Shown here: positions 54,100 through 63,986 of the stretch, piece by piece | How the letters are laid out: the number at the start of each line of letters is the position of its first letter | Position numbering within the stretch: position 1 is the first letter of the stretch | Source of the DNA: Granulosicoccus sp045110475 | GTDB taxonomy: Bacteria; Pseudomonadota; Gammaproteobacteria; Granulosicoccales; Granulosicoccaceae | Direction of reading: 5' to 3' | DNA length: 64,000 nucleotides | Assembly: GCA_045110475.1 (NCBI GenBank) | Contig: JBGCGC010000035.1 | Coordinates: forward strand, 28,538-92,537 | Notes under the pieces: generated by a model | What the model was told of the DNA's origin: nothing | What the model saw: only the letters and a program-made list of their open reading frames with translations | Databases searched by the model: none | Translations under genes and position numbers: made by a program

Positions 54100-57000
54100 A
54101 TGGATAAAATGGGGTTTCCCGGGTCAACGCAGCATCGCCTGAATAGCCTGCTTGCTGCTGTCTTGGCTGGCGCTTTTAGTGCGAGTGCTCTTGCAGACGA
54201 CATCGATGTTTACAAGTCGCGAATAGCACAACAACAAAAGCCGAATATCCTGTTTGTGCTCGACTACTCGGGCAGCATGGGTTGGGATATCTCCGGTGTG
54301 GAATGGTCCACCGGCCCCAGTCCATTGCGAATAACGGTACTGCAAAGCGCAATGGACCAGATCCTTGATAGTAACGAAGACAACATCAACGCAGGCCTTG
54401 GTTCGCTGTTCAACGGCTCTACTACAGGTATTCGCTGGCCTATCAGCGATCTGACGGCAGATGCCAGCAGCATCGACACCGATATCCCGGCTAATCAGTT
54501 CACGGTCAAGGACATCATCAAGCAGCGTATCAACGAACGTGGAGCAAACGGCGCAACCGCCACGGTTGACGCGCTCGTAGAGGCAGCTCAGTACTTTCGT
54601 GGCGATCCGGTAACGCACAACGACTCTCCCTTGTCCCCATCCAGTCGCCACCAGCCGATGACCTGGGATGCGGCAAGCAATCGCTACCGCGATGGCGACG
54701 GTCGGGCATCGATTCCTGCCAGCTACAGTCCATCCAATGCCTGGACATCAGACACCTCTCAAACGTTTTACTGCAACGATTATTCAGAATCAGGTGGACC
54801 AGACTTTTGTTCACAGAAGGTCACTTCGAACTGCCTGTCACGTACTAACAGCGACACCGCAACAGACGGTTACGAGCTCAAAAATAATTTGTGGGGTAAC
54901 TACCGACAATGCGAATATTCACGTACTTCCACCTGGGAAACACCACGTTTCAATTCACCAATATCAGATAGCTGTGAAGGACAGGCGAACGCGATCATAT
55001 TGATCACCGATGGCGAGCCCACCGCGATCAATCGGGGTAACTCTCTACGCAGTCTGGTAGGCGATGATCTCAGTGTTTGCGAGGATATTGAAGACACCAT
55101 ATTCGCCACCAGTACACAAACCGAAGATGAAGGCAACTGCGCCTTTGAGATTGCCCGATCTCTGGCAACGAGCACGGTTAACCCTTACTTGCCTGACAGT
55201 CGCGTGAGAACCTATACGGTCGGGTTCAATATCAACGGACCAGGGCAGGTATTTCTGGACGAACTGGCCGAGGCAGGAATGGGCGAATCGTATAACGCAC
55301 AGACCCCCGAGGATCTAAACGCCGCCCTGACGGCAGCGGTCGAAGATATCAAGAGCGGAAGTGAGAGCTTTTCAGAACTATCCGTTGATGTAGACAAGAC
55401 CTCCTTTTCTCATGGTGATCGCGTCTACTACAGCCTGTTTACGCCCAGCACCAGACGCTCATGGGCAGGGAACGTGAAAGGCTACTTTGTCGATGAGCAG
55501 GGGCTGGTTGATATCAACGGACTTGCGGCTACTGAGGACAACGAATTCAAGGACGACGCGCAAAGTTTCTGGTCTTCTCAGAAGGATGGAAACAAAGTTA
55601 ATGCAGGGGGTGCATCCGAACAATTACTGACCGGAACACGAAAGCTGTATACCTATCTGGGCGACACAGTTCCAAATGCAGGCGTATCGCTTGCGTCAAA
55701 CAACAACATGCTTCTTCGCGCAAGTAATAGCAGCATTACCAACGCCATGCTGGGCCTGGGCAGTGATGGTGCGGGCACCACAAGACGCAACGCTGCACTT
55801 GAATGGATCCAGAACGCCCCTATGGGCGATCCACTTCATACCAAAACGGTTAGCGTCAGTTATGCCGATGGAAAAAAAGTGGTTTACGCCATGACAAATC
55901 AAGGCCTGCTGCACGCAATCGATGCCAGCAAACCAGTATCGATTAGTCTGGCTGACAACACTGGCGGTGAGGAGCTGTTTGCTTTCATGCCAAAGCGATT
56001 GCTGAAGAATCTGCCCGACTTACAGGTAAACACCGTCAGTGAAGGTCATATATATGGTCTTGACGGACCCATCACTCGATGGCACGACGACGTTGACAAT
56101 AATGGCGTCGTCAACGACGGTGAATCTGTCATGCTGTATTTTGGTATGCGTCGAGGTGGCAGTGCCTACTATGCATTGGACGTCAGCAGGTATGATTCAC
56201 CCGTTCTTAAATGGGTTATTGACGAAAATACTGATGGTTTTGAACAACTAGCTCAAAGCTGGTCGCGCATGTCGTTAATCCAGATTCCGGATGGTAATAG
56301 CAAAAAGCGTGTACTGGTTTTTGGCGGAGGCTTTGATGCCGAAGCTCAGGATGATGTCAATGCACCAGTGGCGTCAAGAGGTAATGCAATTTATATGGTG
56401 GACGAAAGCGGAGAACTTGTCTGGAGCGTCGACAGCACGGATAACCCGAATATGAAGTACTCTATCGCTTCAGATCTCACGGTGATTGACAGCGACAGCG
56501 ATCAATTCGCCGACCGGCTCTATGTGGGTGACCTCGGGGGGCAGATATGGCGTATCGACTTTGGCGCTACCGGTGACAATCCTGTCGTAACGCGGGTCGC
56601 TGACTTATCTGACACCTTCCACCAGCCATTTTTCTATCCACCCAGTGTCGCAATCAATGGACCACGAGGAAACCGTTTTCTGTCGATAACTATTGGATCA
56701 GGCAACCGTACCAACCCGTTGCTTGTTGATGTTCAGAACAACTTCTACATGATTCGTGATACGGATATAGAAAACGGGCCACCTTCTTCGCAGTTTAGTA
56801 CAGTAAGGGTGACAGACCTTTACGACGCGACAAACAACGAAGTACAAAGTACAGAGCAAACTCGTGCTGATAGCGCCAATAGAGCGTTGGAAGAGGCGCG
56901 AGGCTGGCGAGTCAAACTTGATGTTAGCGAGAAATCGTTGTCAGGCGTATTGACCTACGAGGGTAAGGTCATGGCCACCACGTTCAAGGCAGCTTCGCAA

Positions 57001-57321
57001 ACCAACGAAGAAGGCGATGGCTGCACGTTTGAACCCACAGGCAGGTTCTATGTGATGGACGTGATTGACGCAGGCGTACTTAGTGGCGATATGGATGACC
57101 CGCTTACAGACAATGGCGCAGAAGCAAATGGAACAGACCCCGGCTCTGACAATGCTGACAGTCGCGCTCGCCGTCGCAAAGTCATTAACACACAGGGAAT
57201 TCCTACAGCCCCGGTTCCGATACTCGCCAAAGGCTCTAACACAGTACAGATATACGTAGACAAAGAGTCAGTGGAGGAGTTTCAGCGCACGCTCTCTCGT
57301 GTTTACTGGATTGCCCGATAG
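54100..57321 (+). CDS. pilY1: PilY1-like type IV pilus assembly/adhesion protein
   Basis: A 1073-residue exported protein. It has a signal peptide ending near ALA-D (residues 30-33) and a von Willebrand A-like domain with the MIDAS motif DYSGSMG (Asp55, Ser57, Ser59). The C-terminal half is the PilY beta-propeller with DSDSDQFADRLYVGDLGG, which matches the PilY1 calcium-binding site followed by GDLGG. Such proteins act at the pilus tip in adhesion and surface sensing. ATG 54100 is only two bases after GGAG, so ATG 54109 (residue 4) is an equally good start. No minor pilin genes are adjacent, which is unusual for pilY1. Confidence 0.9.
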   Translation: MDKMGFPGSTQHRLNSLLAAVLAGAFSASALADDIDVYKSRIAQQQKPNILFVLDYSGSMGWDISGVEWSTGPSPLRITVLQSAMDQILDSNEDNINAGLGSLFNGSTTGIRWPISDLTADASSIDTDIPANQFTVKDIIKQRINERGANGATATVDALVEAAQYFRGDPVTHNDSPLSPSSRHQPMTWDAASNRYRDGDGRASIPASYSPSNAWTSDTSQTFYCNDYSESGGPDFCSQKVTSNCLSRTNSDTATDGYELKNNLWGNYRQCEYSRTSTWETPRFNSPISDSCEGQANAIILITDGEPTAINRGNSLRSLVGDDLSVCEDIEDTIFATSTQTEDEGNCAFEIARSLATSTVNPYLPDSRVRTYTVGFNINGPGQVFLDELAEAGMGESYNAQTPEDLNAALTAAVEDIKSGSESFSELSVDVDKTSFSHGDRVYYSLFTPSTRRSWAGNVKGYFVDEQGLVDINGLAATEDNEFKDDAQSFWSSQKDGNKVNAGGASEQLLTGTRKLYTYLGDTVPNAGVSLASNNNMLLRASNSSITNAMLGLGSDGAGTTRRNAALEWIQNAPMGDPLHTKTVSVSYADGKKVVYAMTNQGLLHAIDASKPVSISLADNTGGEELFAFMPKRLLKNLPDLQVNTVSEGHIYGLDGPITRWHDDVDNNGVVNDGESVMLYFGMRRGGSAYYALDVSRYDSPVLKWVIDENTDGFEQLAQSWSRMSLIQIPDGNSKKRVLVFGGGFDAEAQDDVNAPVASRGNAIYMVDESGELVWSVDSTDNPNMKYSIASDLTVIDSDSDQFADRLYVGDLGGQIWRIDFGATGDNPVVTRVADLSDTFHQPFFYPPSVAINGPRGNRFLSITIGSGNRTNPLLVDVQNNFYMIRDTDIENGPPSSQFSTVRVTDLYDATNNEVQSTEQTRADSANRALEEARGWRVKLDVSEKSLSGVLTYEGKVMATTFKAASQTNEEGDGCTFEPTGRFYVMDVIDAGVLSGDMDDPLTDNGAEANGTDPGSDNADSRARRRKVINTQGIPTAPVPILAKGSNTVQIYVDKESVEEFQRTLSRVYWIAR

Positions 57322-57392
57322 TCTGGTTTTTACAACAGCGCCAGTAGACTGTTTACTGCTACGATCTTTTGGCCAATTAATTTCCGAGGCTT

Positions 57393-57589
57393 ATTAACCC
57401 TAGTGATGCATAAAAAATCGGACCAGAATCGCTTCGCTGCCTCTATAGCAGCATCTAAGGCGCCGTACTCGTTTTTCCTGGCTCTCACCTAGAGTGACCA
57501 GGCTCGACCCAGTAAAAAGTCCGTGCGACGCCTTATATACTGCTCTATAGGCTTCTGGACTCGTTTTTTTATGCATCACTAGGGTTAAT
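57393..57589. mobile_element. MITE-like palindromic element, ~197 bp
   Basis: Both ends start with the same 25-bp sequence in inverted orientation (57393-57417 and 57565-57589), beginning ATTAACCCTAGTGATGCA, with no mismatch. The match continues inward with gaps over nearly the whole length, for example CCAGAA, CTATAG and TAAGGCG segments in both arms, so it folds as one long imperfect hairpin. TTAA lies at both termini and could be a target duplication or part of the repeat. It has no coding capacity. It occupies the pilY1-pilU gap, which contains no gene. Confidence 0.7.
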
Positions 57590-57650
57590 GTACAGCATGT
57601 ATGGTCGATATCTCAGTTAGTGATCGTTACTGCAAACCTCTCAGGTAATT

Positions 57651-59066
57651 ATGGAAATCAATGCACTTCTCAAACGACTTGTTGACTTTGATGGCTCCGA
57701 TTTGTACCTGGCCACTGGCGCGCCACCCAGCGCAAAGTTCTCTGGTGAGCTGACGGCACTGAGCGACACACCTTTCGAGCGTGGTGAAGTCGAAGCGATA
57801 GCACGCGGCATCATGAATGAGGAGCAATGCGCCGAGTTTGACCAGGAACTTGAAATGAATCTGGCTCTGGCACTGGAGGGAATTGGCAGGTTCCGACTAA
57901 ACATTTTCAAACAACGTAACGAAGTGTCGCTCGTGGCGAGAAACATTCAGACAGAGATCCCACGATTTGATGATCTCGGTTTACCGAAGATTCTAAAGGA
58001 AGTGATTACGGCCAAAAACGGATTAGTACTGTTTGTCGGCGGTACCGGTTCAGGAAAATCTACCTCTCTGGCAGCTCTGATAGATCATAGAAACTCATTT
58101 AAAGGTGGGCATATTATTACCATTGAGGATCCCGTTGAATATGTGCATCCTCATAAGAAATGCATCGTCAACCAAAGGGAAGTCGGTGTTGATACCAATA
58201 GTTTTCACGCAGCCCTTAAAAACACTCTGCGACAGGCACCCGATGTCATTCTAATCGGCGAGATACGTGACAGGGAGACGATGGAACATGCTGTGGCGTT
58301 TGCTGAAACCGGTCATCTTGCAATTTCAACCTTGCATGCCAATAACGCCAATCAGGCTCTGGATCGTATCATCAATTTCTTTCCAGCCGAGAGCAAGGCA
58401 CAACTTCTACAAGACCTGGGTAACAACATCCGCGCCATCGTATCGCAACGGCTGATACCTACGGTTGATGGCAAACGTTGCGCCGCCATAGAAATACTTT
58501 TGGGTTCACACACAATCAAACAGATGATCATGAAAGATCAGCTTTCAGATATAAAAGAAGCCATGTTGAAATCTGAAAATCAGGGTATGAAAACCTTTGA
58601 CAGTGCGCTTTTCGATCTGGTCAAGGCTGGGCGCATCACCGAGGAGGAAGCCCTCAAGAATTCTGACTCGGCCAACAATCTGCGACTCAGATTCAAGCTA
58701 TCTGGCCCTGCCGACAAGGAAGATCAAAGCGATCTGCTTATCAGAGGCCAGCTACCCAGTCAGGCGGCAGCGGCCAAAGCGGCAGAAGAGGCAAAAAGAG
58801 CACAAGAGAGTGCTGCCAAAGAGACCTCTGCTAAAGACGCCGCTGACAAGGTCGAGAATGTCCATGCAGCCATGGTAGAAAAAATTGAGAGTCACAAGGC
58901 CGCTAATGATGCGGCCAGCACCAAAGCTGATGGGGGTAATGAACTCGAGGCAGCAGCCAAGGCGTTTGAGCTGTCATTGGAGATAGAAACAGAGCCGGAG
59001 CCGGAACCAGAGGACCTGGACGAAGACGCACCGCCACAATTTGGCATGAGCCATCTGGGGCGTTAG
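57651..59066 (+). CDS. pilU: PilU-like retraction ATPase with C-terminal extension
   Basis: A 471-residue cytoplasmic hexameric ATPase for type IV pilus retraction. Walker A GGTGSGKST (130-138), the Asp box with TIEDPVEYVH, Walker B LIGEIRDRETM and the His box STLHANNANQALDRI are intact. The sequences around NQREVGVDTNSF and FPAESKAQLL match PilU rather than PilT. The family length is near 380; residues about 365-471 are an extra Ala/Lys/Glu-rich, then acidic region with many EAAA-type segments. It lies 330 bp after pilY1, separated by the palindromic element. PilT was not seen, so it must be elsewhere. Confidence 0.92.
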   Translation: MEINALLKRLVDFDGSDLYLATGAPPSAKFSGELTALSDTPFERGEVEAIARGIMNEEQCAEFDQELEMNLALALEGIGRFRLNIFKQRNEVSLVARNIQTEIPRFDDLGLPKILKEVITAKNGLVLFVGGTGSGKSTSLAALIDHRNSFKGGHIITIEDPVEYVHPHKKCIVNQREVGVDTNSFHAALKNTLRQAPDVILIGEIRDRETMEHAVAFAETGHLAISTLHANNANQALDRIINFFPAESKAQLLQDLGNNIRAIVSQRLIPTVDGKRCAAIEILLGSHTIKQMIMKDQLSDIKEAMLKSENQGMKTFDSALFDLVKAGRITEEEALKNSDSANNLRLRFKLSGPADKEDQSDLLIRGQLPSQAAAAKAAEEAKRAQESAAKETSAKDAADKVENVHAAMVEKIESHKAANDAASTKADGGNELEAAAKAFELSLEIETEPEPEPEDLDEDAPPQFGMSHLGR

Positions 59067-59086
59067 CGGCCACCAACAGTGTAGTA

Positions 59087-62000
59087 CTACAACTCATGAA
59101 CCTGCACTCGATCGCCGCAGACTTCACGGGCCAACTCAACCACGTGCTGATGATGCGTCAAATAAATCGCCTGTCCACGTTGTCCGATCCTCTCCATAAC
59201 GCGACAGGCTGCACGGGTGCGATTCTCGTCAAACGTCTCGAAAATATCATCGCAGATAAACGGCAGGCGCGTGCCCTGCTCCGCCAACTGATCATAGGCG
59301 GCGGCACGCAGTGCCAGGTAGAGTTGGAAGCGGGTTCCCTTTGACATATCATCTGCCCGTTTGGGTGTCCCGTCCTGATCCAGCGCTAACAGGGTTTCGT
59401 CCTTGCCATTGTTCTGTGTCTGCAAGCTCATGTACTTGCCATCTGTCAACTCGGCAAACGCCTGTTCGGTCGCTTCCATCATTGTACTTCTGTGCTTATC
59501 GCGAAAGCGATTAATGGCTTGCTCAGCCAGACGGTGACCAAGACTTAACTTGACGTAATCAAGGGCCGCCTCACTCATCTGAAGCTCAAGTGTAGTTCGC
59601 AACGTTACCAGCTGAGCAACCTCGCCATCACCCGTTAGTGCAGATAGCTGTTCTTCGCATCGCGTGCGTTTTTCAGTCGCTTCCTTGCTGCGCTCATTAA
59701 CACGGGCCAGCTCGTTCTCCTTCTGTACCTGCTGCTCTTGAACCGAAGATATGTCGAGCTGTGCAAGCATTTCGCGAGCGTTTTCTTCTGTGGCAACACC
59801 CAGTGTTTGTCTTAGCGAATCCAGATCTTCCTCGTATTTCTTTCTCAATGTCTGCGCGTACGAAGCTGTCTGAACGGCTTGAAAAAGCTCTGTCAGATCA
59901 GCGGTAGGCACGCTTTCGTGGAACATAGCTGACAACACAGCACTCTGTGACTTGACGGCATCCATACATTTTTCAGCCTCCACCCCGTCAGTAAACGCTT
60001 TGTCTTTTTTTTCCTGTAGTTTCAGTTTTTCGTCGACGAGTTTCTTTGCTTGAGCTGCCAGTTCGCGCAGCTGATTCAGATCGCTGTCAGGTGTTTCACC
60101 TTTATCCAGACCATTATCCCGCAGAATCTGATCAAGCTTTTCAGTAAACAGTGCCTTGTCACGTAGCATTTGCTTACACCGCTGTTGCAGGGCCTCACGC
60201 TGTACATTGCATTCTCGTAGTTCACTCAAGGCATCCAGTGATAACGCAAGCTTCTGAGAATCAAGCGCTGCCGGAAAGTTGGATGACACCAACACCTCCC
60301 AGGCATCACTCACCTTGGCATGCTCGGACTGGAGTAATTCGAGCTGACTAGAGGCTATAGCCTTCTTGCTACGCAATTCATCCAGAGTCGTCTGTGTTGC
60401 CTGTAACGACCCAGCATGTCGCTCGTAGACTTCCAGCATGGTATTAGCTGCCGGGATCAGTTCGTCCAGAGTAGCTTGTTCACGCTCGATGTAAACTAAT
60501 AGCGCGTCTTTGAGCTTTTGAGCTTTGTCCAGCGTCAGCTGATTGTTTTTGCGTATTCTCCGGGCGTTGTGTACTTTGGACTTTGCTACGTGATAACTGC
60601 GAACCCAGTTGAGTACAGCTTTGGGCGGCAGGGTGGCGTCGATTCCAGCGTGCTGCATGACACCGTTAAGAGATTGTTCGACACTTATCAGCTCTTCCTC
60701 AGCTACGCGCATTGATTCAACAAGGCTATCCAACTGACCTTGCAATCGTGGCATTTGACGATGAACCTCGCGCATTCTAGCCAGATCGCTGGCATGTGCC
60801 AGTCGTCCCTCCATAGCCCGATCTACATCGTGCACAGTGGGTTCAAACGCTTCAGCTGTTTCAGGCGTCATGGATGACATATGCCGCCTCCACGCCTCCT
60901 CACGTATTTCTTTTAGAGATTCAGTGCTCTGATCACTCACCAGCCCATCAACAGATTCAAGTTGCGTACTTTCAAGTGCTAGTGTGTTGAGTTCCTGTTG
61001 TTCAAGTTGCTGCCGATCTCTGGCGGCTGTAAGGGTTGCATGCAGTGTCTGCCAGCGCTCTACTTGTATCTCAATTTCTTCCACAACAACCAGACATTGC
61101 GGGAGTTCAGAAAAATTCTGGCCTTTGATTGAAAGGATATCCAGCGCATCTTCAACCTCTTCATCAGCGTCTTGCAAAGCTTTCATAACTGCGTTGTACT
61201 CAGCGGACAACGCCTGCGCGTTGTATCGCTGTAGAATATCACCTAGCCCTGCACCTTCTGGTTTGACTTTCTCAAGCTCTACCAGTCTGGACTCTTCACC
61301 TTTGATACTGATAGCCAACTGCTTGATATGATTCTGTTCACTGTCTATCTGCTTGGCAGCATTGTCACGTTCAACCAGTGTTTCGTTTAAAGACTTGACA
61401 ACAGAGGCCTCAACGACCAGCGCTTCGGGTTCCAGCTCATGATGAAACCGCTCGCGCACCAGCGTTGTCATTCGAGTTGTCGTGGCTGCCAGTGCCTCCT
61501 GTTGGGCATCCAGCTCAAGCTCTGCATGCAAATACCTGCTATGTAGTTCACTCAAGCCATTTATGACTGCATTCAATCCAGCATGCTCAGGCTCAGCGGG
61601 CAACTGTTCGAGTTCTTTGCTGAGGGTACTCTGCCGTAAACGTAGGCGTTCCAGCTCACGCCTTGCTTGATCCTGCTCCTTTTGCAAATCAACGATTTGC
61701 TGACTGGTGATATCAAGATGCTCAGGATAGTGAGCATAACGTTCTACAGCCTGCTCTGACTCTTCAAGCCTGCCAAGTATCGGCAGGGCATTCAGTATAC
61801 GCTCTAGCTGACGTACGTCTGCCATAAGAGAGTGCTGCTCCTTGAGGGCTTTGAGTTCGGCAGCCTCTGCTTTTTTCAGTGCCTTTGTGTATTGACCTAA
61901 TTTACCTGCAGGTATATCCAGAAGCTTGATCCTTGCAACGACATCTTTATGTTCTTTCTTCAAAACAGCAAGTGTTGATTTGCTTGCCCGAGCCTTGTGA

Positions 62001-62527
62001 ATGCCTTCAGCTTCTGTGCGTACCGACTCGAGTACTTGCCACAAATCACTGATACCGGCTGCCGCGGAAAACAAAAGCGTACCAATGTCGCCGCGACTAT
62101 TAACGATTTCCTCCCCCCCTTTGTCGATACTGTCATCGTCGATACACAACAGTTTCCTGTAATCGTCCATGGTCAGGCCACCCAGATGAGCCTGAAGCGA
62201 AGCCTCGGGTAGAACATTGCCTTTCTCATCCACCAGTGAATTCCTGCCGCTCCCCTTTCGCTGAAATGTTCGCGATTCTCCATCGAGTTGTAACAGCGCC
62301 GAGATATGCAAATTGGATCGACCGTGACGAAACGCATACGGTTCACTACGCGGCAGGAATCCATAGAGCAAACGCAAGTAGGCCTCCATGAAAGTGGTTT
62401 TGCCCGCTTCATTAGGACCGTACACAATGTGAAAATCAGAACTGGCGGGGTCGTTTTTCCCGAAATTGAATTGCTTGTTGGTGAAGTGTCCGAAAAATGC
62501 CAGATCCAGCAGTTCTATTCGAATCAT
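59087..62527 (-). CDS. YhaN-like SMC/Rad50-type ATPase
   Basis: A 1146-residue AAA ATPase of the YhaN/SbcC-like class. It has the N-terminal Walker A YGPNEAGKTT (36-45), a long coiled-coil middle (about 160-950), and the C-terminal half of the ATPase with MSKGTRFQLYLALR signature and FICDDIFETFDENR Walker B. Together with the adjacent nuclease gene it resembles Rad50/Mre11 or SbcCD pairs, but it is YhaN-type. It overlaps the nuclease gene by 4 nt and lies convergent to pilU, 20 bp apart. The likely role is DNA repair or end processing, by family knowledge. Confidence 0.9.
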   Translation of the reverse strand: MIRIELLDLAFFGHFTNKQFNFGKNDPASSDFHIVYGPNEAGKTTFMEAYLRLLYGFLPRSEPYAFRHGRSNLHISALLQLDGESRTFQRKGSGRNSLVDEKGNVLPEASLQAHLGGLTMDDYRKLLCIDDDSIDKGGEEIVNSRGDIGTLLFSAAAGISDLWQVLESVRTEAEGIHKARASKSTLAVLKKEHKDVVARIKLLDIPAGKLGQYTKALKKAEAAELKALKEQHSLMADVRQLERILNALPILGRLEESEQAVERYAHYPEHLDITSQQIVDLQKEQDQARRELERLRLRQSTLSKELEQLPAEPEHAGLNAVINGLSELHSRYLHAELELDAQQEALAATTTRMTTLVRERFHHELEPEALVVEASVVKSLNETLVERDNAAKQIDSEQNHIKQLAISIKGEESRLVELEKVKPEGAGLGDILQRYNAQALSAEYNAVMKALQDADEEVEDALDILSIKGQNFSELPQCLVVVEEIEIQVERWQTLHATLTAARDRQQLEQQELNTLALESTQLESVDGLVSDQSTESLKEIREEAWRRHMSSMTPETAEAFEPTVHDVDRAMEGRLAHASDLARMREVHRQMPRLQGQLDSLVESMRVAEEELISVEQSLNGVMQHAGIDATLPPKAVLNWVRSYHVAKSKVHNARRIRKNNQLTLDKAQKLKDALLVYIEREQATLDELIPAANTMLEVYERHAGSLQATQTTLDELRSKKAIASSQLELLQSEHAKVSDAWEVLVSSNFPAALDSQKLALSLDALSELRECNVQREALQQRCKQMLRDKALFTEKLDQILRDNGLDKGETPDSDLNQLRELAAQAKKLVDEKLKLQEKKDKAFTDGVEAEKCMDAVKSQSAVLSAMFHESVPTADLTELFQAVQTASYAQTLRKKYEEDLDSLRQTLGVATEENAREMLAQLDISSVQEQQVQKENELARVNERSKEATEKRTRCEEQLSALTGDGEVAQLVTLRTTLELQMSEAALDYVKLSLGHRLAEQAINRFRDKHRSTMMEATEQAFAELTDGKYMSLQTQNNGKDETLLALDQDGTPKRADDMSKGTRFQLYLALRAAAYDQLAEQGTRLPFICDDIFETFDENRTRAACRVMERIGQRGQAIYLTHHQHVVELAREVCGDRVQVHEL

Positions 62528-63780
62528 GCGCGGGTACCTTTGTCACCCACACCTTTCATGATGGCGAGTAAATGCTCCTCGCCTTGCTCACTCAACATGG
62601 CTGCCAACTCGCGTTGAGAATTCTTTGCACATAGCAACTTACTGCGTTCACTGGCAGGCAGCCCGGACAACACGTCATCGATCAAAGTCGTCGCCTCTTC
62701 GATGAAAGCATCCTCACTACGAATTGCCGACATCAGCGTTGAGAGCTCGGTCAAAGCCGATTTGTCAGTGACTGATTCTGGTGTATCTCCAATGTTGAAA
62801 ATCAGTTTCTCCAGCCACAGCCGTTCGGTCTCACGGCACAACAGATTCAACGTTTCCGTCCACTGTTCGCGATCGCGTAGCCATTGCCAGCGCAGCGGAT
62901 TCTGCCCGTGCAATCGGACTCGCACAACCGCGTTGCCGGATTTCAAACTACTCAGTAAATCTTCCAACGCCTCTCTGGCCAACCCTTGCAAAGCCGTTGC
63001 ATCCAGCAATCCGCTCACGTCCAGATGAACTGTCGTGAATTCAATACTGGACGTGGGAAATTCACTCGTGGTTATCGTGCCCTCATCGATGGTTATCAGG
63101 GTAGCCGTTTGAGGCCCTGGCTCTCCGATATCACGCCCTTGCGGTATGCCGGGCATGACAATCCACGGGGCCTTGTTGTGAACCTGACGCTTGTGAATAT
63201 GTCCCAGCGCCCAATAATTGAAACCCGTATCGATCAGATCCTGAACCGTGCACGGTGCATACACGTCATGAGAGGCCGAACCATTCAGTGAGGTATGCAG
63301 CATCCCGATGTTGACGGCTTCAGGTATCGGTGTGGAGAATTGGCCAAGAAGGCTTTTTTCAGCTGTTTTCTCACTGAAACTGACGCCATGAATCCAGACA
63401 TCACTTCCCGGTAGCTGTTCCATACCTCCGTCGCCACCGAACACATGCACATTATCGGGTAGTGTGGTCTCTCCAGTGAGCGGGTTCTCTGCATCGTGAT
63501 TACCCTTGATATAAAAGACACGGATTCCAACCTTTTCCAGCCGGCCAATCTCTGCAAGCAAAAAAGCTGCAGTTTTGGCGCTGCGGGCCGCACCATCAAA
63601 TAAATCGCCCGCGATCAGAACCGCCGCCACTTGCTGTTCAATGGCTTGCTCGACAATCAGTGAAAATGCGTCACGTGATGCACACTGCACCTTCTCACGA
63701 AGATCAGGATCGCGCATCGCCAACGTCTGTAATGGGGAGTCCAGATGGACATCAGCGGTGTGGATGAGCTTTATCATCAC
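62524..63780 (-). CDS. YhaO/SbcD-like metallophosphoesterase nuclease
   Basis: A 418-residue nuclease of the Mre11/SbcD phosphoesterase fold. Metal-ligand motifs are HTADVHLDSP, IAGDLFDGA, IKGNHD, GMLHTS and ALGHIHKRQ. The C-terminal half (about 260-418) is a capping domain that binds the ATPase. It overlaps the YhaN-like gene by 4 nt and precedes it, so both are translated together. It probably acts on DNA ends with the ATPase. Confidence 0.92.
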   Translation of the reverse strand: MMIKLIHTADVHLDSPLQTLAMRDPDLREKVQCASRDAFSLIVEQAIEQQVAAVLIAGDLFDGAARSAKTAAFLLAEIGRLEKVGIRVFYIKGNHDAENPLTGETTLPDNVHVFGGDGGMEQLPGSDVWIHGVSFSEKTAEKSLLGQFSTPIPEAVNIGMLHTSLNGSASHDVYAPCTVQDLIDTGFNYWALGHIHKRQVHNKAPWIVMPGIPQGRDIGEPGPQTATLITIDEGTITTSEFPTSSIEFTTVHLDVSGLLDATALQGLAREALEDLLSSLKSGNAVVRVRLHGQNPLRWQWLRDREQWTETLNLLCRETERLWLEKLIFNIGDTPESVTDKSALTELSTLMSAIRSEDAFIEEATTLIDDVLSGLPASERSKLLCAKNSQRELAAMLSEQGEEHLLAIMKGVGDKGTRA

Positions 63781-63901
63781 ACCGATTTTACAGACTTGGC
63801 TATCAGTAGTGCGTCACGACGCGTGTAAATCTAACCCGATGGCTTTGGCTGCTGACCTGCACTAGTGTAGTGTGACCTTCAAACGCTTCAAACAGCGGTT
63901 T

Positions 63902-63986
63902 GTCCAGGGGTCAGCCGCTAGGCGCGAGCTGGAAAAGGTATCGGGTATACCTTGAGAGCGAGCAACAACGCGGATGACCCCTGGAC
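63902..63986. repeat. Structured inverted repeat at window end
   Basis: GTCCAGGGGTCA (63902-63913) and TGACCCCTGGAC (63975-63986) are perfect 12-bp arms; CCGC (63915-63918) and GCGG (63970-63973) extend the stem. A second stem, AAGGTAT (63935-63941) and ATACCTT (63947-63953), lies inside. The whole could fold as a branched hairpin RNA. It lies beyond the nuclease start in a gene-free segment. Nature is unknown; it could be an intergenic repeat or an RNA element. Confidence 0.6.
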
